This document shows, piece after piece, positions 26,708-35,435 of a stretch of DNA of 64,000 nucleotides. Below the pieces are notes generated by a model. That model was not told the origin of the DNA. It worked only from the letters and a program-made list of their open reading frames with translations, and searched no databases. Each line of letters opens with the position of its first letter. The stretch's first letter is position 1. The position numbers were made by a program, and so were the translations under genes. Source of the stretch: Bradyrhizobium sp. CCBAU 53338 (GTDB lineage Bacteria > Pseudomonadota > Alphaproteobacteria > Rhizobiales > Xanthobacteraceae); NCBI RefSeq assembly GCF_015291665.1, contig NZ_CP030048.1:2852001-2916000 (forward strand), written 5' to 3'.

Positions 26708-26735
26708 AAAAGCCCGCACGGTCGTGCGGGCTTTT
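26708..26735 (-). terminator. Intrinsic terminator of the TolC-like gene
   Basis: A 12-bp perfect stem (AAAAGCCCGCAC with GTGCGGGCTTTT) around GGTC. On the minus strand it is followed by a T-rich stretch (TTTTTGTTTTGG). It lies 22 bases after the stop of the outer-membrane protein gene and separates it from the exporter genes. Confidence 0.85.
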
Positions 26736-26757
26736 GCAAGTCGGTCGTTCGACTGGA

Positions 26758-28461
26758 TTACTTCGAAGTTGGCGAAAATGCCGTCAGCAGCCAATGGGGC
26801 TTTTCGGTCGGAGCGTACGAGCTGCGCTGGCTGGTCGAACTTTCGAGGACGATCGGTCCGGCTGAGCTTTCCCGCTGCGCGAACCAGGCCGACACGCCTG
26901 GAACCTTGGCTGACGCCTCCGTCTTGGCAGGTTCGCCCGAGAACCGTGCACCGAAAGCCGACGTGGCGGGTTCACTCGCAGCGTAGGACAGGCGAACGGG
27001 CGCGGCGGTCGGCGCCGGGACCGCAACCCGCAGCGGCTCGGAACCGCTCTGGGGAAGTGTCCAGCGGAACGTCGGCGGCTTGTAGTCGGGAAGGCCGAAC
27101 AGGTTCAGATCGGTCGGGGCTGCGTCGACGGGAGGAGCGGCCTTCAGATATTCGATCAAGGTCCCGGTCGCCGCGAGCAACTGGTAGTCGGCAAACACCA
27201 CGACCGCGCGTGCCGACGTCAGCGAAACCTGGGCGTTGAAGAACTGATTCTGGGCGTTCAGAAGATCGATGAGGGAGCGTTGGCCGAGCTCATATTCCTT
27301 CTGGAAGGCGGCAATGGTCTTCCGATCCGCCTCCAGCTGGCCGGTCAATGCGGAAATGCGCGTCTGAGTCACGGTGCGGGCGTTCCAGGCCTTGTCGATC
27401 GACTCATAGGCATCCCGCTGCAAGCGGGCGTGCCGGGCGGTCGCCTCGGTAAACCGTTCAGCCTTTTCCGAGCGATTCCAGGCGTCCTGTCCGCCGCGGA
27501 AGATGTCCCAGGACATCACGACCTTGCCGCTATAATCCTCATGCGTGACGGCGGGCGAGCCGGCGGCTGCAACGTAAGGGAAGGAGTTGTCGTAGTGCGT
27601 TGCCCGACCTTCGAGATAGAACTTCGGGGAAAACAGGCCGTCCGTGGACTTGAAGGCGTGCTTGGCGGCATCGACGTCGGACTGGGCCGCGTTGATCGTG
27701 GAGTTGAACCGCAGCGTCACCGCGAGCGCTTCGTCGCGGGTGGCCGGAAGCCCCCGCAACGGGCCCGGGAAGCGCAAATTGTAGGGCTCTATGCCGACGA
27801 CCTTGCGGTATTTCGCCCGCGCATCCTCGAGGCTGCGGCGAAATTCGGCCAAGGCGGCCCGAGCATTCTCAACGCGCTCCCTCGACTGCTCGAGATCACC
27901 TTCACCGGCCCGCCCGCCCGAAAAGCGGGAGTTCACGTTCGAGAAGATCTTGTCATGATTGGCGACGTTCTGCTCGGCGAGGCCGACCAGGCGCATGTAG
28001 CGCACGACGTCGACGTAAGCCTCGGCGGCATCGAGGGCGATCAGTTCGGTTCGTTCCTTGACACGCGCCGCGGCGGCGTTCACCCGCGCGTTTTGGCGCC
28101 ATACCTCGTGGATGGAGGTGAAACCATCAAAAAGCAGCTGTCGGACGACGACCGACTCCTGGCTCCCGTTCCGCCATGGTCCGGATCCGGTCGTTGGAAC
28201 CGCGATGCTTGGCGCTACGAAGCCAGGCGACTGGTCGAACTTTTCCGGACCGTAGCTCGCATCGATACGCACCTGCGGCAAGAGCGTGCTCTGGGTCTGG
28301 CGGAGCTCGCTCTCGGTTGCCCGGCGGTTCGCTGACGCCTCGCCCACCGCGGGGTTGGTCTGCATCGCCTGGCGCAAGGCATCGTTGATTGAGAACTGCT
28401 CGGCTTGCGCGGGGGCGGCCGCCAGGATGATCGTTGCGAAGGCTAAATGCGCCGGCTTCAT
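26758..28461 (-). CDS. TolC family outer-membrane protein of a type I secretion system, 567 aa
   Basis: Signal peptide MKPAHLAFATIILAAAPAQA. ATG 28461 follows GGTGGGG; an ATG 12 bases upstream is in frame. The TolC repeats cover about residues 20-440 (QFSINDALRQAMQTNPAVGEASANR..., and IDLLNAQNQFFNAQ near 400). An unusual C-terminal extension of about 120 Pro/Ala/Ser-rich residues follows (about 440-567). It is the outer-membrane duct for the adhesin; in the retention model the N-terminal module of the adhesin plugs this channel. Transcribed separately from the ABC/HlyD pair. Confidence 0.9.
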   Translation of the reverse strand: MKPAHLAFATIILAAAPAQAEQFSINDALRQAMQTNPAVGEASANRRATESELRQTQSTLLPQVRIDASYGPEKFDQSPGFVAPSIAVPTTGSGPWRNGSQESVVVRQLLFDGFTSIHEVWRQNARVNAAAARVKERTELIALDAAEAYVDVVRYMRLVGLAEQNVANHDKIFSNVNSRFSGGRAGEGDLEQSRERVENARAALAEFRRSLEDARAKYRKVVGIEPYNLRFPGPLRGLPATRDEALAVTLRFNSTINAAQSDVDAAKHAFKSTDGLFSPKFYLEGRATHYDNSFPYVAAAGSPAVTHEDYSGKVVMSWDIFRGGQDAWNRSEKAERFTEATARHARLQRDAYESIDKAWNARTVTQTRISALTGQLEADRKTIAAFQKEYELGQRSLIDLLNAQNQFFNAQVSLTSARAVVVFADYQLLAATGTLIEYLKAAPPVDAAPTDLNLFGLPDYKPPTFRWTLPQSGSEPLRVAVPAPTAAPVRLSYAASEPATSAFGARFSGEPAKTEASAKVPGVSAWFAQRESSAGPIVLESSTSQRSSYAPTEKPHWLLTAFSPTSK

Positions 28462-29119
28462 GGACCCCACCATAAAAGACTTTTAACAAATATTATTGCT
28501 CGGGAAGAATTAGCAAAATGCTACGGCTCAACCTATGACATTTCAGTCACAGCTTGCAGCAATCGACCGGGCTTCAATTGGCGCGAACTGAACGCGCCGG
28601 CCCCGACCCCCTAATATGTTACCTCCTGCATGCCTTCCCAGCGGCTGCTGCAACGCACAATGTGCGCGTGTAAATTGCAGCCGACGGTTTGATCTTTCAC
28701 ACGAAATTGCGTTATTGCCGCGCGGCAACCTCTTCGGGTTGGCGGATCGCCCGGGGATAAAACCTACCGGGTGCGGGGCTGGCAACCCGCGAGGTTTTAC
28801 CGCAGGCCTCGATGCTTTCCCGCGCTTCCCGAGTTGTGGATCCCATCCCTGGTGCTCGCCGCCTTCATAGAATCGCGGATCAGGCCGCGGCGAGGGCATT
28901 TGGCTTGGACCGGTGACAGCCCGGGCCGAGGCAGATTGAGCGGGAGGGCATCGGCGGCTCGACGATGCTTTCAGACCTAAATACCGTCTGAGTCCCAGTT
29001 CAGGGAATGTCCGTTTGGAGAGGCCGTCAGGTGAGGGGCGCCGCGCGACGCTCCAACTTCAAGCTTCGTTTAAGCTCTCGGTCCCATAGTTCAGCCATTT
29101 CAGCATTAGGATTGAAGCT
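28462..29119. other. Intergenic region with inverted repeats
   Basis: About 660 bases without a gene. It holds a 7-bp pair CGGCTGC/GCAGCCG (28642-28683) enclosing GCACAATGTGC, a 14-base palindrome TTGCCGCGCGGCAA (28715-28728), and an 8-bp pair TAAAACCT/AGGTTTTA (28758-28799) enclosing GCGGG/CCCGC. The AT-rich bases 28470-28520 probably contain the promoter of the TolC-like gene. Confidence 0.45.
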
Positions 29120-29332
29120 ATGGATTTGGATCTTCGAACCGAGCTCGAAAGCATCATGGAGGACATCCAGAAGCGCCAGCGGCACATTGAAGACCGGGTG
29201 TTTCTGATCGATGTTCTCGAACGCGAGGGCCACATCACGTTGGACGAGCAGGCCGCGCTCAAATTCGAGCGTCAACTGCTGGCCCTTCAAATCGAGCAGC
29301 AGACACGGCTGCTGTTGAAGGCGCGGATTTAG
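29120..29332 (+). CDS. Small coiled-coil hypothetical protein, 70 aa
   Basis: Almost wholly helical and charged (ELESIMEDIQKRQRHIEDRV...). No signal peptide. Its stop is adjacent to the end of the convergent 73-aa gene. Function unknown. Confidence 0.6.
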   Translation: MDLDLRTELESIMEDIQKRQRHIEDRVFLIDVLEREGHITLDEQAALKFERQLLALQIEQQTRLLLKARI

Positions 29333-29333
29333 T

Positions 29334-29555
29334 TCAGCGCCAGTCGTTCTCCGGCAGCGTTCCAGGCGGCGGCTTCAGTTGCTCGAGCCCGTCGTCGATC
29401 GCGTGGATGTCTTCCTCGACCTGCTCGATGGCGCGGGTCGGATCAATGCCGGACACCGTCCGTAGCTGCTCGAGCAACCGACGCCGGTGCTCTCGCAACT
29501 CTTCCAGCGCCCGGCGGTTCTTCAACTCAACATGAGAAGCGACGATCAATTCCAT
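29334..29555 (-). CDS. Small coiled-coil hypothetical protein, 73 aa
   Basis: ATG 29555 is preferred over a TTG 12 bases upstream; neither has a clear ribosome-binding site. Helical, rich in Glu, Leu and Arg (ELREHRRRLLEQLRT), ending in a Pro-rich tail. Convergent with the similar coiled-coil protein at 29120-29332; both could be partners, which is inference. Confidence 0.5.
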   Translation of the reverse strand: MELIVASHVELKNRRALEELREHRRRLLEQLRTVSGIDPTRAIEQVEEDIHAIDDGLEQLKPPPGTLPENDWR

Positions 29556-29703
29556 GGAGGAGGACAAGGCAAATACCTATCGATGAAAGTTTACATTTCA
29601 AAACGTTTATGCCGATCGCATGAATTTGCAGTATCACAGTACGACAACCTGCATGTCCCGGAGCGGAGAGCGTTCAATCGCGTCACAGGCATCTGCCAAG
29701 CAG

Positions 29704-29967
29704 CTAGTTCAGAGTCGGCTTGCCCAACACCAGTTCCGCTTCCGCGGACACGATGGCGATGTGTGCCGTCCTGTGCCTTGCGGCGAGTTCGAGAGCGATC
29801 GGTTGATCCCGATTCCATCCAGACTCGCCGCGCGCACGCCGCTCCCGATAATCGATCAGCCAGCTGGTTTCCTCGAAGGTGAGGCCGACGAACACTTCAC
29901 GCCTTTCGGAATCTGTCGCTATTTCGCTGAGATAGGTAACGTGTGTACGCAGCTTCTCGGGCGTCAT
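29704..29967 (-). CDS. Hypothetical protein, 87 aa
   Basis: Not recognised. AGGGGAAA lies upstream of ATG 29967. A soluble helical protein without signal peptide. It lies 29 bases after the end of the upstream gene on the same strand, so both may be cotranscribed. Confidence 0.55.
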   Translation of the reverse strand: MTPEKLRTHVTYLSEIATDSERREVFVGLTFEETSWLIDYRERRARGESGWNRDQPIALELAARHRTAHIAIVSAEAELVLGKPTLN

Positions 29968-29996
29968 GGCTGTTTCCCCTGGCGAATTGCGGGCGA

Positions 29997-30392
29997 TCAG
30001 CGCGGTCTTCGCATGGGGATGACCTGCCCCGAGCCCATCGGTGTCGGCGTCGGGGGGGACGTCGAGTCGGTCTTTCTTCTCGGCTTTAGCTTGGTCCAGC
30101 GAAGCGTCGGCGGGTAGCCGTAGAGCAAGTTGAGCCAGGATTCAGACATGGTTGCACTGGCGAAGGGCAACTCGGGTATGTCCCAATTTGCGTCATTCTC
30201 CGGACCGGGGGTCATGGGCACGGCGACCGCCGACCCCGGCCACATGAGACCTCCCGCGGGCAACTTGACGTATTCACAGCGATCTCCCTCCGTCCAATCA
30301 TTCACCGAATTGGCAAGTTGTTCGGGTTGATCGACGAAGAAGAATCCGACGATTTGGCGACTATCAATCAAGCGGACAAGATAAGCGGGCAT
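29997..30392 (-). CDS. Hypothetical protein, 131 aa
   Basis: ATG 30392 (MPAYLVRLIDSRQIVGFFF) is preferred over an upstream frame extension. The form MPAYLVRLID...VGFFFVD...DWTEGD.CEYVKLPAGGLMW is one I associate with a conserved small rhizobial family of unknown function. The C-terminus is basic and Pro-rich. Upstream of the 87-aa gene in a likely operon. Confidence 0.6.
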   Translation of the reverse strand: MPAYLVRLIDSRQIVGFFFVDQPEQLANSVNDWTEGDRCEYVKLPAGGLMWPGSAVAVPMTPGPENDANWDIPELPFASATMSESWLNLLYGYPPTLRWTKLKPRRKTDSTSPPTPTPMGSGQVIPMRRPR

Positions 30393-30855
30393 GGCAAAAT
30401 CCGAAAATTGAATGTTGCCAAATTTTCCCGGTCTTGCCAAGGCCTCAGGGACGCCCGCGAGGGCACATTCCTCGCATCCTGCCCGAGAACGCTATCGGAA
30501 ATTTGCAGATTATTCGCCGCGCGGGGATCGCTCCCCTCAAATCCCGGGAGCGGGACGCTTCCTGTTTTTCCCGCGGGCTCAACCAAATGACCGGTGTTTT
30601 CCGCGCTGCGGTATTGCGATTCACCAAAAAGACGGTTTTGGTTTGACCGCCGTCAGCGAAACCGCAGACTGGGAGAACCGGGAATTTGCATCACCCCTTC
30701 CCGGGGCTGGAGCAGCGCCGTCCGCCGACGCATTTCAAGGCGGACGGCGTTGTTGGAAAGGCCCTATGGGCAAGAGACATTCGAACAATACGTGCCAATA
30801 CCCATTACCTCTGGGGTAATGGATGGGGTGAAATGCGCATGGTAGGTTTTTGGCC
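30393..30855. other. Intergenic region with two hairpins upstream of the MmyB-type regulator
   Basis: No convincing gene. A perfect 10-bp stem GCCGTCCGCC/GGCGGACGGC lies at 30717-30748 (12-base loop). An 8-bp pair CCATTACC/GGTAATGG lies at 30802-30822, 33 bases before the regulator start, and is a good operator candidate. Confidence 0.5.
30802..30822. promoter_or_regulatory. Palindrome upstream of the XRE/MmyB regulator
   Basis: CCATTACC and GGTAATGG separated by five bases, 33 bases before ATG 30856. Position and symmetry suit autoregulation by the downstream protein; that is inference. Confidence 0.45.
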
Positions 30856-31677
30856 ATGAACGCATATGCATCCACCGCGCAAGCCGAACGTAGCCAACCT
30901 GTCCGTGTCGGCGACCATTTGCGCGAATGGCGTCAGCGCCGCCGCATGAGCCAGCTCGATCTTGCGGGCGAGGCGGAGATTTCGGCGCGACATTTGAGCT
31001 TCGTCGAGACCGGGCGCGCTGCGCCCTCGCGTGAGATGGTACTTCGGCTCGCCGAGCGCCTCGACGTGCCGTTGCGCGAACGCAACGTGCTGCTGGTTGC
31101 GGCCGGCTACGCGCCGGCCTTTCCGCAGCGCCCGTTGGAGGATCCCGCCTTGAAGTCAGCCCGTCAGGCGATCGACCTCGTCCTTAGGGCTCACGAGCCC
31201 AATCCGGCGCTGGCCTATGACCGGCACTGGAACCTGGTCTCTGCCAACCGCATGGTGGCGCCGCTGCTTGCCGGCGTCCCGGAGCGTCTGCTCGGCCAGC
31301 CCTTCAATGTGTTGCGGCTCGCGTTTCACCCCGACGGGCTGGCGCCGCGCACGGTCAATCTCGCGGAGTGGTGCGCGCATCTGCTCGAGCGGTTGCACCG
31401 GCAATGCGAGGCGACGGCCGACCCCGAATTGATCAAGCTCTACCACGACCTCAGAAGCTATCCGATCCCGGCGCGTGCGGGGCCTCTATCGAGCGACAAC
31501 GTCGCCATCCCCTTCAAGCTGCGCCAGAACGGGGAGGTGCTCAGTTTCTTCTCCACCACCATGGTGTTCGGCACGCCCGTCGACATCACTCTCTCCGAGC
31601 TGGCGCTAGAGACGTTCTTTCCAGCCGACGAGCGCACCGCGGAGCGGCTCAGGCAAATGGCCGCAGCCATGACGTAG
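30856..31677 (+). CDS. XRE-family transcriptional regulator with MmyB-like ligand-binding domain, 273 aa
   Basis: Residues about 16-80 form a helix-turn-helix (HLREWRQRRRMSQLDLAGEAEISARHLSF.ETGRAAPSREMVLRL), followed by the MmyB-like domain typical of this family (about 100-270: YDRHWNLVSANRMVAPLLAG..., WCAHLLERL..., MVFGTPVDITLSELALETFFPAD). MmyB-like regulators are thought to bind small hydrophobic ligands; the ligand here is unknown. The next gene, a DsbA-family protein, starts 78 bases downstream and may be its target. Confidence 0.85.
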   Translation: MNAYASTAQAERSQPVRVGDHLREWRQRRRMSQLDLAGEAEISARHLSFVETGRAAPSREMVLRLAERLDVPLRERNVLLVAAGYAPAFPQRPLEDPALKSARQAIDLVLRAHEPNPALAYDRHWNLVSANRMVAPLLAGVPERLLGQPFNVLRLAFHPDGLAPRTVNLAEWCAHLLERLHRQCEATADPELIKLYHDLRSYPIPARAGPLSSDNVAIPFKLRQNGEVLSFFSTTMVFGTPVDITLSELALETFFPADERTAERLRQMAAAMT

Positions 31678-31755
31678 CACCCTTCTCGCACCCTTGCCTC
31701 GTCGCGGGTTCGGCTTATCTTGGGGCAAACCCGCTTCGCCCGAAGGAGGCGCTCC

Positions 31756-32421
31756 ATGAGCACCCTCAAACCGCTCCAGATCGATGTCGTCTCCGACGTG
31801 GTGTGCCCCTGGTGCTACATCGGCAAGCACCGGATCGAGAGTGCGCTGGCGCTCGTGCCCGACGTGCCTGTGAAGCTGAATTTCCGTCCCTTTTTCCTCA
31901 ATCCCTGGGTGCCGCGCGAGGGCATCAGCCGCGAGGACTACCTCACCACCAAGTTCGGCTCGGTCGAGGCCTATAAGGGCATTGCCGGCCGAGTTGTCGC
32001 CGCAGCTGGCGAAGAGGGCCTCGTCTACAAGCCCGAGCTGGTCGCGCGCCAGCCCAACACGACGGACTGCCACCGCCTGATCCTGTGGGCCGAGGCGATC
32101 GGCAAGGCGCCGGAGATGAAGCAGCGCCTGATGGAACTGTATTTCCGCGACGGCGGCGATCTCACAGATGTGAACGTGCTGGTGCGGGCGGCCGCCGATG
32201 TCGGCCTCGATGCCGATGATGTGCGCAGGCGCCTCGCCACCGACGAGGACGTCGCGCGCGTTTCGGCGGATGCACAGGAAGCCGCGGAGAAAGGCATCTC
32301 CGGCGTACCGACCTACGTGTTCGCGCAGAAATACGCCGTTTCCGGCGCGCAGGATCCGAACCTGCTCGCCCGAGCCATCCGCCAGGTCTCGGCTGAGATC
32401 AACGCGCAGGCGGCGGAGTAG
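31756..32421 (+). CDS. DsbA family oxidoreductase (FrnE-like), 221 aa
   Basis: ATG 31756 is preceded by GGAGG. A thioredoxin fold with the active-site CPWC (residues 17-20, DVVCPWCYIGKHR), a helical insertion and the cis-Pro region GVPTYVF (about 186-192). No signal peptide, so a cytoplasmic FrnE/2-hydroxychromene-2-carboxylate isomerase-like protein rather than periplasmic DsbA. Substrate unknown. Likely regulated by the MmyB-type protein just upstream. Confidence 0.85.
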   Translation: MSTLKPLQIDVVSDVVCPWCYIGKHRIESALALVPDVPVKLNFRPFFLNPWVPREGISREDYLTTKFGSVEAYKGIAGRVVAAAGEEGLVYKPELVARQPNTTDCHRLILWAEAIGKAPEMKQRLMELYFRDGGDLTDVNVLVRAAADVGLDADDVRRRLATDEDVARVSADAQEAAEKGISGVPTYVFAQKYAVSGAQDPNLLARAIRQVSAEINAQAAE

Positions 32422-32426
32422 CGCGC

Positions 32427-33590
32427 CTATCTGCGGAGGAGACGGATCGCGCGCCGCGCTGTTTCGCGCGCATGGCCGCGCGCGATCAGCGCCGCGTGAA
32501 TCATCGCCACCATTGGATCGTGCCGCCGAAGCGGGATCAGCACGTCTCCGATCGCAAAACGGCCGCGCCAGATCGGATTGATCATCGGATGATCAGCGCT
32601 CGCGGTGGAATCCGCGCTGGCGATGGTGGGATCGGCGCAGAGATGACGCGTCAGATCGAGCGTGAGCTGCACGCCCGGCGAATGTTTCGCGAAGCGTTCG
32701 TCGATGCCGAGCTTGAAGAAGAAGGCGCGGTCCTGGTGGCGCAGCACGATGCCGGCAGCAACTGGCGTCGCGCCGGCGCGCAAGCTGACGATTTCGCATT
32801 GCGCGGTCTCGGCGAGCGCCGGGACGGCGCGGCGGATGAAAGTCGCATCGCCGGCGTCCTGAACAAGCGCGGTACCGCGCTTGCCCTTCCAGCCGCTGGC
32901 TTCGAGTTGCAGGAACGTTTCGAGTGCAGGCTCGATCTCGTCCGCCTTGCGCGCAACGTCGAAGCTGATCGCACCATGCTCCGCCAGACGATGGCGCTGC
33001 CGGCGCAGTTCCTTGAGCTTCTTCGCGCCGAGAGCCTCGTGCAGCAATCCGTCGCCATCCTGTGCCGCGTCGAGGCTGGCACGGACGTACGAGCCGAGCA
33101 CGCGCGGCTTCAGGCCGGCCTGGCCGAGCGCTTGCCCGAGCGACGCCATTGCCGCGCCATCGAGCGCAACGTCGCGCAGGACCAGCGCATGTGCACCCGC
33201 CTCGCGTGCGCGTTGCAGCAAGCGCGTTGCCGCCTCGACCGAAGCGTCGCGGTCGATCAGCGGGCTGCAGAGCGTGCCATAGGGATGTGCGCTCACCAGC
33301 GCGGGCAGGGGGATCTTCCAGGCCTTCCAAAGGGAGACCACCGGCATCAAGCCGATCAGCCGCGTCGAGGAGGTGCTGCAAACGGACAGGGCCGAGGCGC
33401 CGATACGGTCGCGCGCGGTTGCGCTGACGGCCAGCTCCCATGCAGGCAGATAATAGCCGTTCGGCTCGATCGCCCGCCGCGCGAGCGCGCGCCATCGCCC
33501 GGGCTCGATAGCCGTGAGCGGGACGAGCGCAGGCGTTGCATCCTTGGCCGATGCCGGATTGATCGCAGCCTGGTGCGCGATGTCGACCAC
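32427..33590 (-). CDS. GNAT family acetyltransferase, FemAB/CelD-like, 387 aa
   Basis: GTG start at 33590. The C-terminal half (about 180-350) is the GNAT/FemAB-like fold: KKLKELRRQRHRLAEHG, then ASGWKGKRGTAL and GATPVAAGIVLRHQDRAFFFKLGID. This arrangement is found in BioF2-like acetyltransferases annotated near cellulose and exopolysaccharide genes. Substrate unknown. Convergent with the DsbA-family gene. Confidence 0.75.
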   Translation of the reverse strand: MVDIAHQAAINPASAKDATPALVPLTAIEPGRWRALARRAIEPNGYYLPAWELAVSATARDRIGASALSVCSTSSTRLIGLMPVVSLWKAWKIPLPALVSAHPYGTLCSPLIDRDASVEAATRLLQRAREAGAHALVLRDVALDGAAMASLGQALGQAGLKPRVLGSYVRASLDAAQDGDGLLHEALGAKKLKELRRQRHRLAEHGAISFDVARKADEIEPALETFLQLEASGWKGKRGTALVQDAGDATFIRRAVPALAETAQCEIVSLRAGATPVAAGIVLRHQDRAFFFKLGIDERFAKHSPGVQLTLDLTRHLCADPTIASADSTASADHPMINPIWRGRFAIGDVLIPLRRHDPMVAMIHAALIARGHARETARRAIRLLRR

Positions 33591-33739
33591 GTCCCGTCGT
33601 CCCCGTTCACGCCGGCCGAGAGCCGACGTTGTCAGGTCGATGCTTACCGCAAAGATTGGAAAATCCCGTTGGGACCACGCTTCAATTCAAGCGGTATTGT
33701 TAACGTCTCATTGAGGACGAGGCCGGTCCTCCGGCGCTG

Positions 33740-35179
33740 TCACTGGTCTGCCGGGACGAAGTGATCGCGGGCACTAGCGTGTCCGCCGCCGGTCGTGTCG
33801 ATGATCGCGATGTCGATATCACGCGATGCCTGCGGCAGATGGGCAGGATCGACCTGCACCGACAGGCGAACCTCGCGGGTCTGGTCCTGCCCGACCTCGA
33901 CGACCGGTGTGCCGTCGGAGGCCGCCTCGACGCCGGCAACGCGGATGGTCGCGCCCGGAAGGCCGGAGACCTGGAGCGCGAACGATCGCGCTGCGCCCTT
34001 GTTGAGGATGCGCACGGTGTAGTCGTTGCGCACGCCGCCGTCGGAGAGCTGAACGAACAGCGGATTGCGCTCGTGCAGCACGTTGACGTCCATGGTCGCG
34101 CGCGTGGCAAGCGCATAGAGCATGATGCTCCCGACGACGGCAATAGCTGCGGCATAGATCAGCGTGCGCGCACGGATCAGGCGATAGACCGGCGCCTTGC
34201 CGTCGCGGCGGCGCTGCATGTTGATGTCGGTGTCGTAGCCGATCAGGCCGGCGGGCCGACCGATCTCGCGCATGACGTTGTCGCAGGCGTCGATGCACAG
34301 GCCGCACTGGATGCAGCCAAGCTGGATGCCGTGACGAATGTCGACGCCGGTCGGGCAGACATTGATGCACTGATGGCAGTCGACACAGTCACCGGCGGGA
34401 TCGCCATGGGCGCGAGCGGCTTCCGCCTTCTTCACCGACATGCGCGGCTCGCCGCGGTCGCGGCGATAGGTGACGTTGAGGGCCCACTCGTCGGTCAGCG
34501 CCGCCTGGATGCGTGGCCACGGGCACATGTAGATGCAGACCTGTTCGCGGGCGTGGCCGGCGAACAGGTAGGTCGTGGCGGTCAGGATGCCGATCCAGAG
34601 ATAGGCGACGACGGGAGCCTGGAAGGTCGCGAGATCCTTCACCAGCGTCGGTGCGTCGGCAAAATAGAGAACCCACGCTCCGCCGGTCCACCAGGCGATC
34701 ATGATCCAGAGAAAGTGCTTCAGCGCGACCTTCCGGATGTGATCGAACGTCCAATAGCGCTTGTCGCCCTGCATGCGTTCGCGCCGGTCGCCCTCGACCC
34801 AGCGCTCCACCGCGTAGAACAAGTCCGTCCACACCGTCTGCGGACACATGTAGCCGCACCAGAGTCGGCCGGCGACCGCGTTCATCAGGAACAGGGTCAT
34901 CGCCGCGATGATGAGCAAGCCCGTGAAATAATAGACCTCCTGCGGCCACAACTCGATGAAGAAGAAATAGAACCGGCGATGCGGCAGGTCGATCAGCACG
35001 GCCTGGTCGGGCAGGCCGGCCCCGCGATTCCAGCGCACGAACGGCAACAGATAGTAGGTTCCGAGCGTAATGCAGAGGATCGCCCATTTGATGCGGCGGA
35101 ATGGGCCGTGTACCGACTGTGGATAGACCTTCCTTCGCTTCTCGTAGAGAGGCCCCTCGATGAAGGTGTCGTCGGTCAT
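33740..35179 (-). CDS. ccoG: CcoG/FixG-like 4Fe-4S membrane protein, 479 aa
   Basis: ATG 35179 has GGGGGAA upstream. Five transmembrane helices flank cysteine clusters: WCGYMCP and CIYMCPW, then two 4Fe-4S motifs, CVDCHQCINVCP and CIQCGLCIDACD (around 255-300). The C-terminal domain is immunoglobulin-like (FixG C-terminus). CcoG family members deliver copper or electrons during cbb3 oxidase assembly; no ccoNOQP genes are nearby. Being last in the sqr-trxC operon it may work with quinone-linked sulfide oxidation; that is inference. Confidence 0.88.
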   Translation of the reverse strand: MTDDTFIEGPLYEKRRKVYPQSVHGPFRRIKWAILCITLGTYYLLPFVRWNRGAGLPDQAVLIDLPHRRFYFFFIELWPQEVYYFTGLLIIAAMTLFLMNAVAGRLWCGYMCPQTVWTDLFYAVERWVEGDRRERMQGDKRYWTFDHIRKVALKHFLWIMIAWWTGGAWVLYFADAPTLVKDLATFQAPVVAYLWIGILTATTYLFAGHAREQVCIYMCPWPRIQAALTDEWALNVTYRRDRGEPRMSVKKAEAARAHGDPAGDCVDCHQCINVCPTGVDIRHGIQLGCIQCGLCIDACDNVMREIGRPAGLIGYDTDINMQRRRDGKAPVYRLIRARTLIYAAAIAVVGSIMLYALATRATMDVNVLHERNPLFVQLSDGGVRNDYTVRILNKGAARSFALQVSGLPGATIRVAGVEAASDGTPVVEVGQDQTREVRLSVQVDPAHLPQASRDIDIAIIDTTGGGHASARDHFVPADQ

Positions 35180-35217
35180 GGCAAATTCCCCCGCATCACA
35201 GGCTGCATCGGCGCGTC

Positions 35218-35421
35218 TTACGAGAAAGCGCAACCGCCGCGCAGGCCGAGCTTCTTGAAGACCATCGCGGCCGGGCAGAAGCCGGTGAACGAGGCCTGAA
35301 CCATGTTGAGACCGGCGAAGGCGGTCAGCAGGTACCAGTACGCATTCACGTAGGTTCCCAGTGCGAGTCCGAGCAGGACGACGCATCCTGCGAAGGCAAG
35401 AACGGCTTTATCGACATTCAT
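35218..35421 (-). CDS. DUF2892/YgaP-like small membrane protein, 67 aa
   Basis: Two transmembrane helices (about 6-22 and 29-45) and the typical end FTGFCPAAMVFKKLGLRGGC. These YgaP-type domains accompany rhodanese or sulfide-oxidation proteins. Member of the sqr operon: 14 bases after trxC and 38 bases before ccoG. Role in persulfide handling inferred from context. Confidence 0.8.
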   Translation of the reverse strand: MNVDKAVLAFAGCVVLLGLALGTYVNAYWYLLTAFAGLNMVQASFTGFCPAAMVFKKLGLRGGCAFS

Positions 35422-35435
35422 GGCATGCTCCTTTT

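Noticed and set aside
30412..30819. A 135-codon plus-strand frame before the MmyB-type regulator
   Set aside because: Low-quality composition, runs through hairpins and lacks a ribosome-binding site.
33740..35179. CcoG as part of a cbb3 oxidase gene cluster
   Set aside because: No ccoNOQP or fixHIS genes in the window; the gene belongs to the sulfide operon instead.
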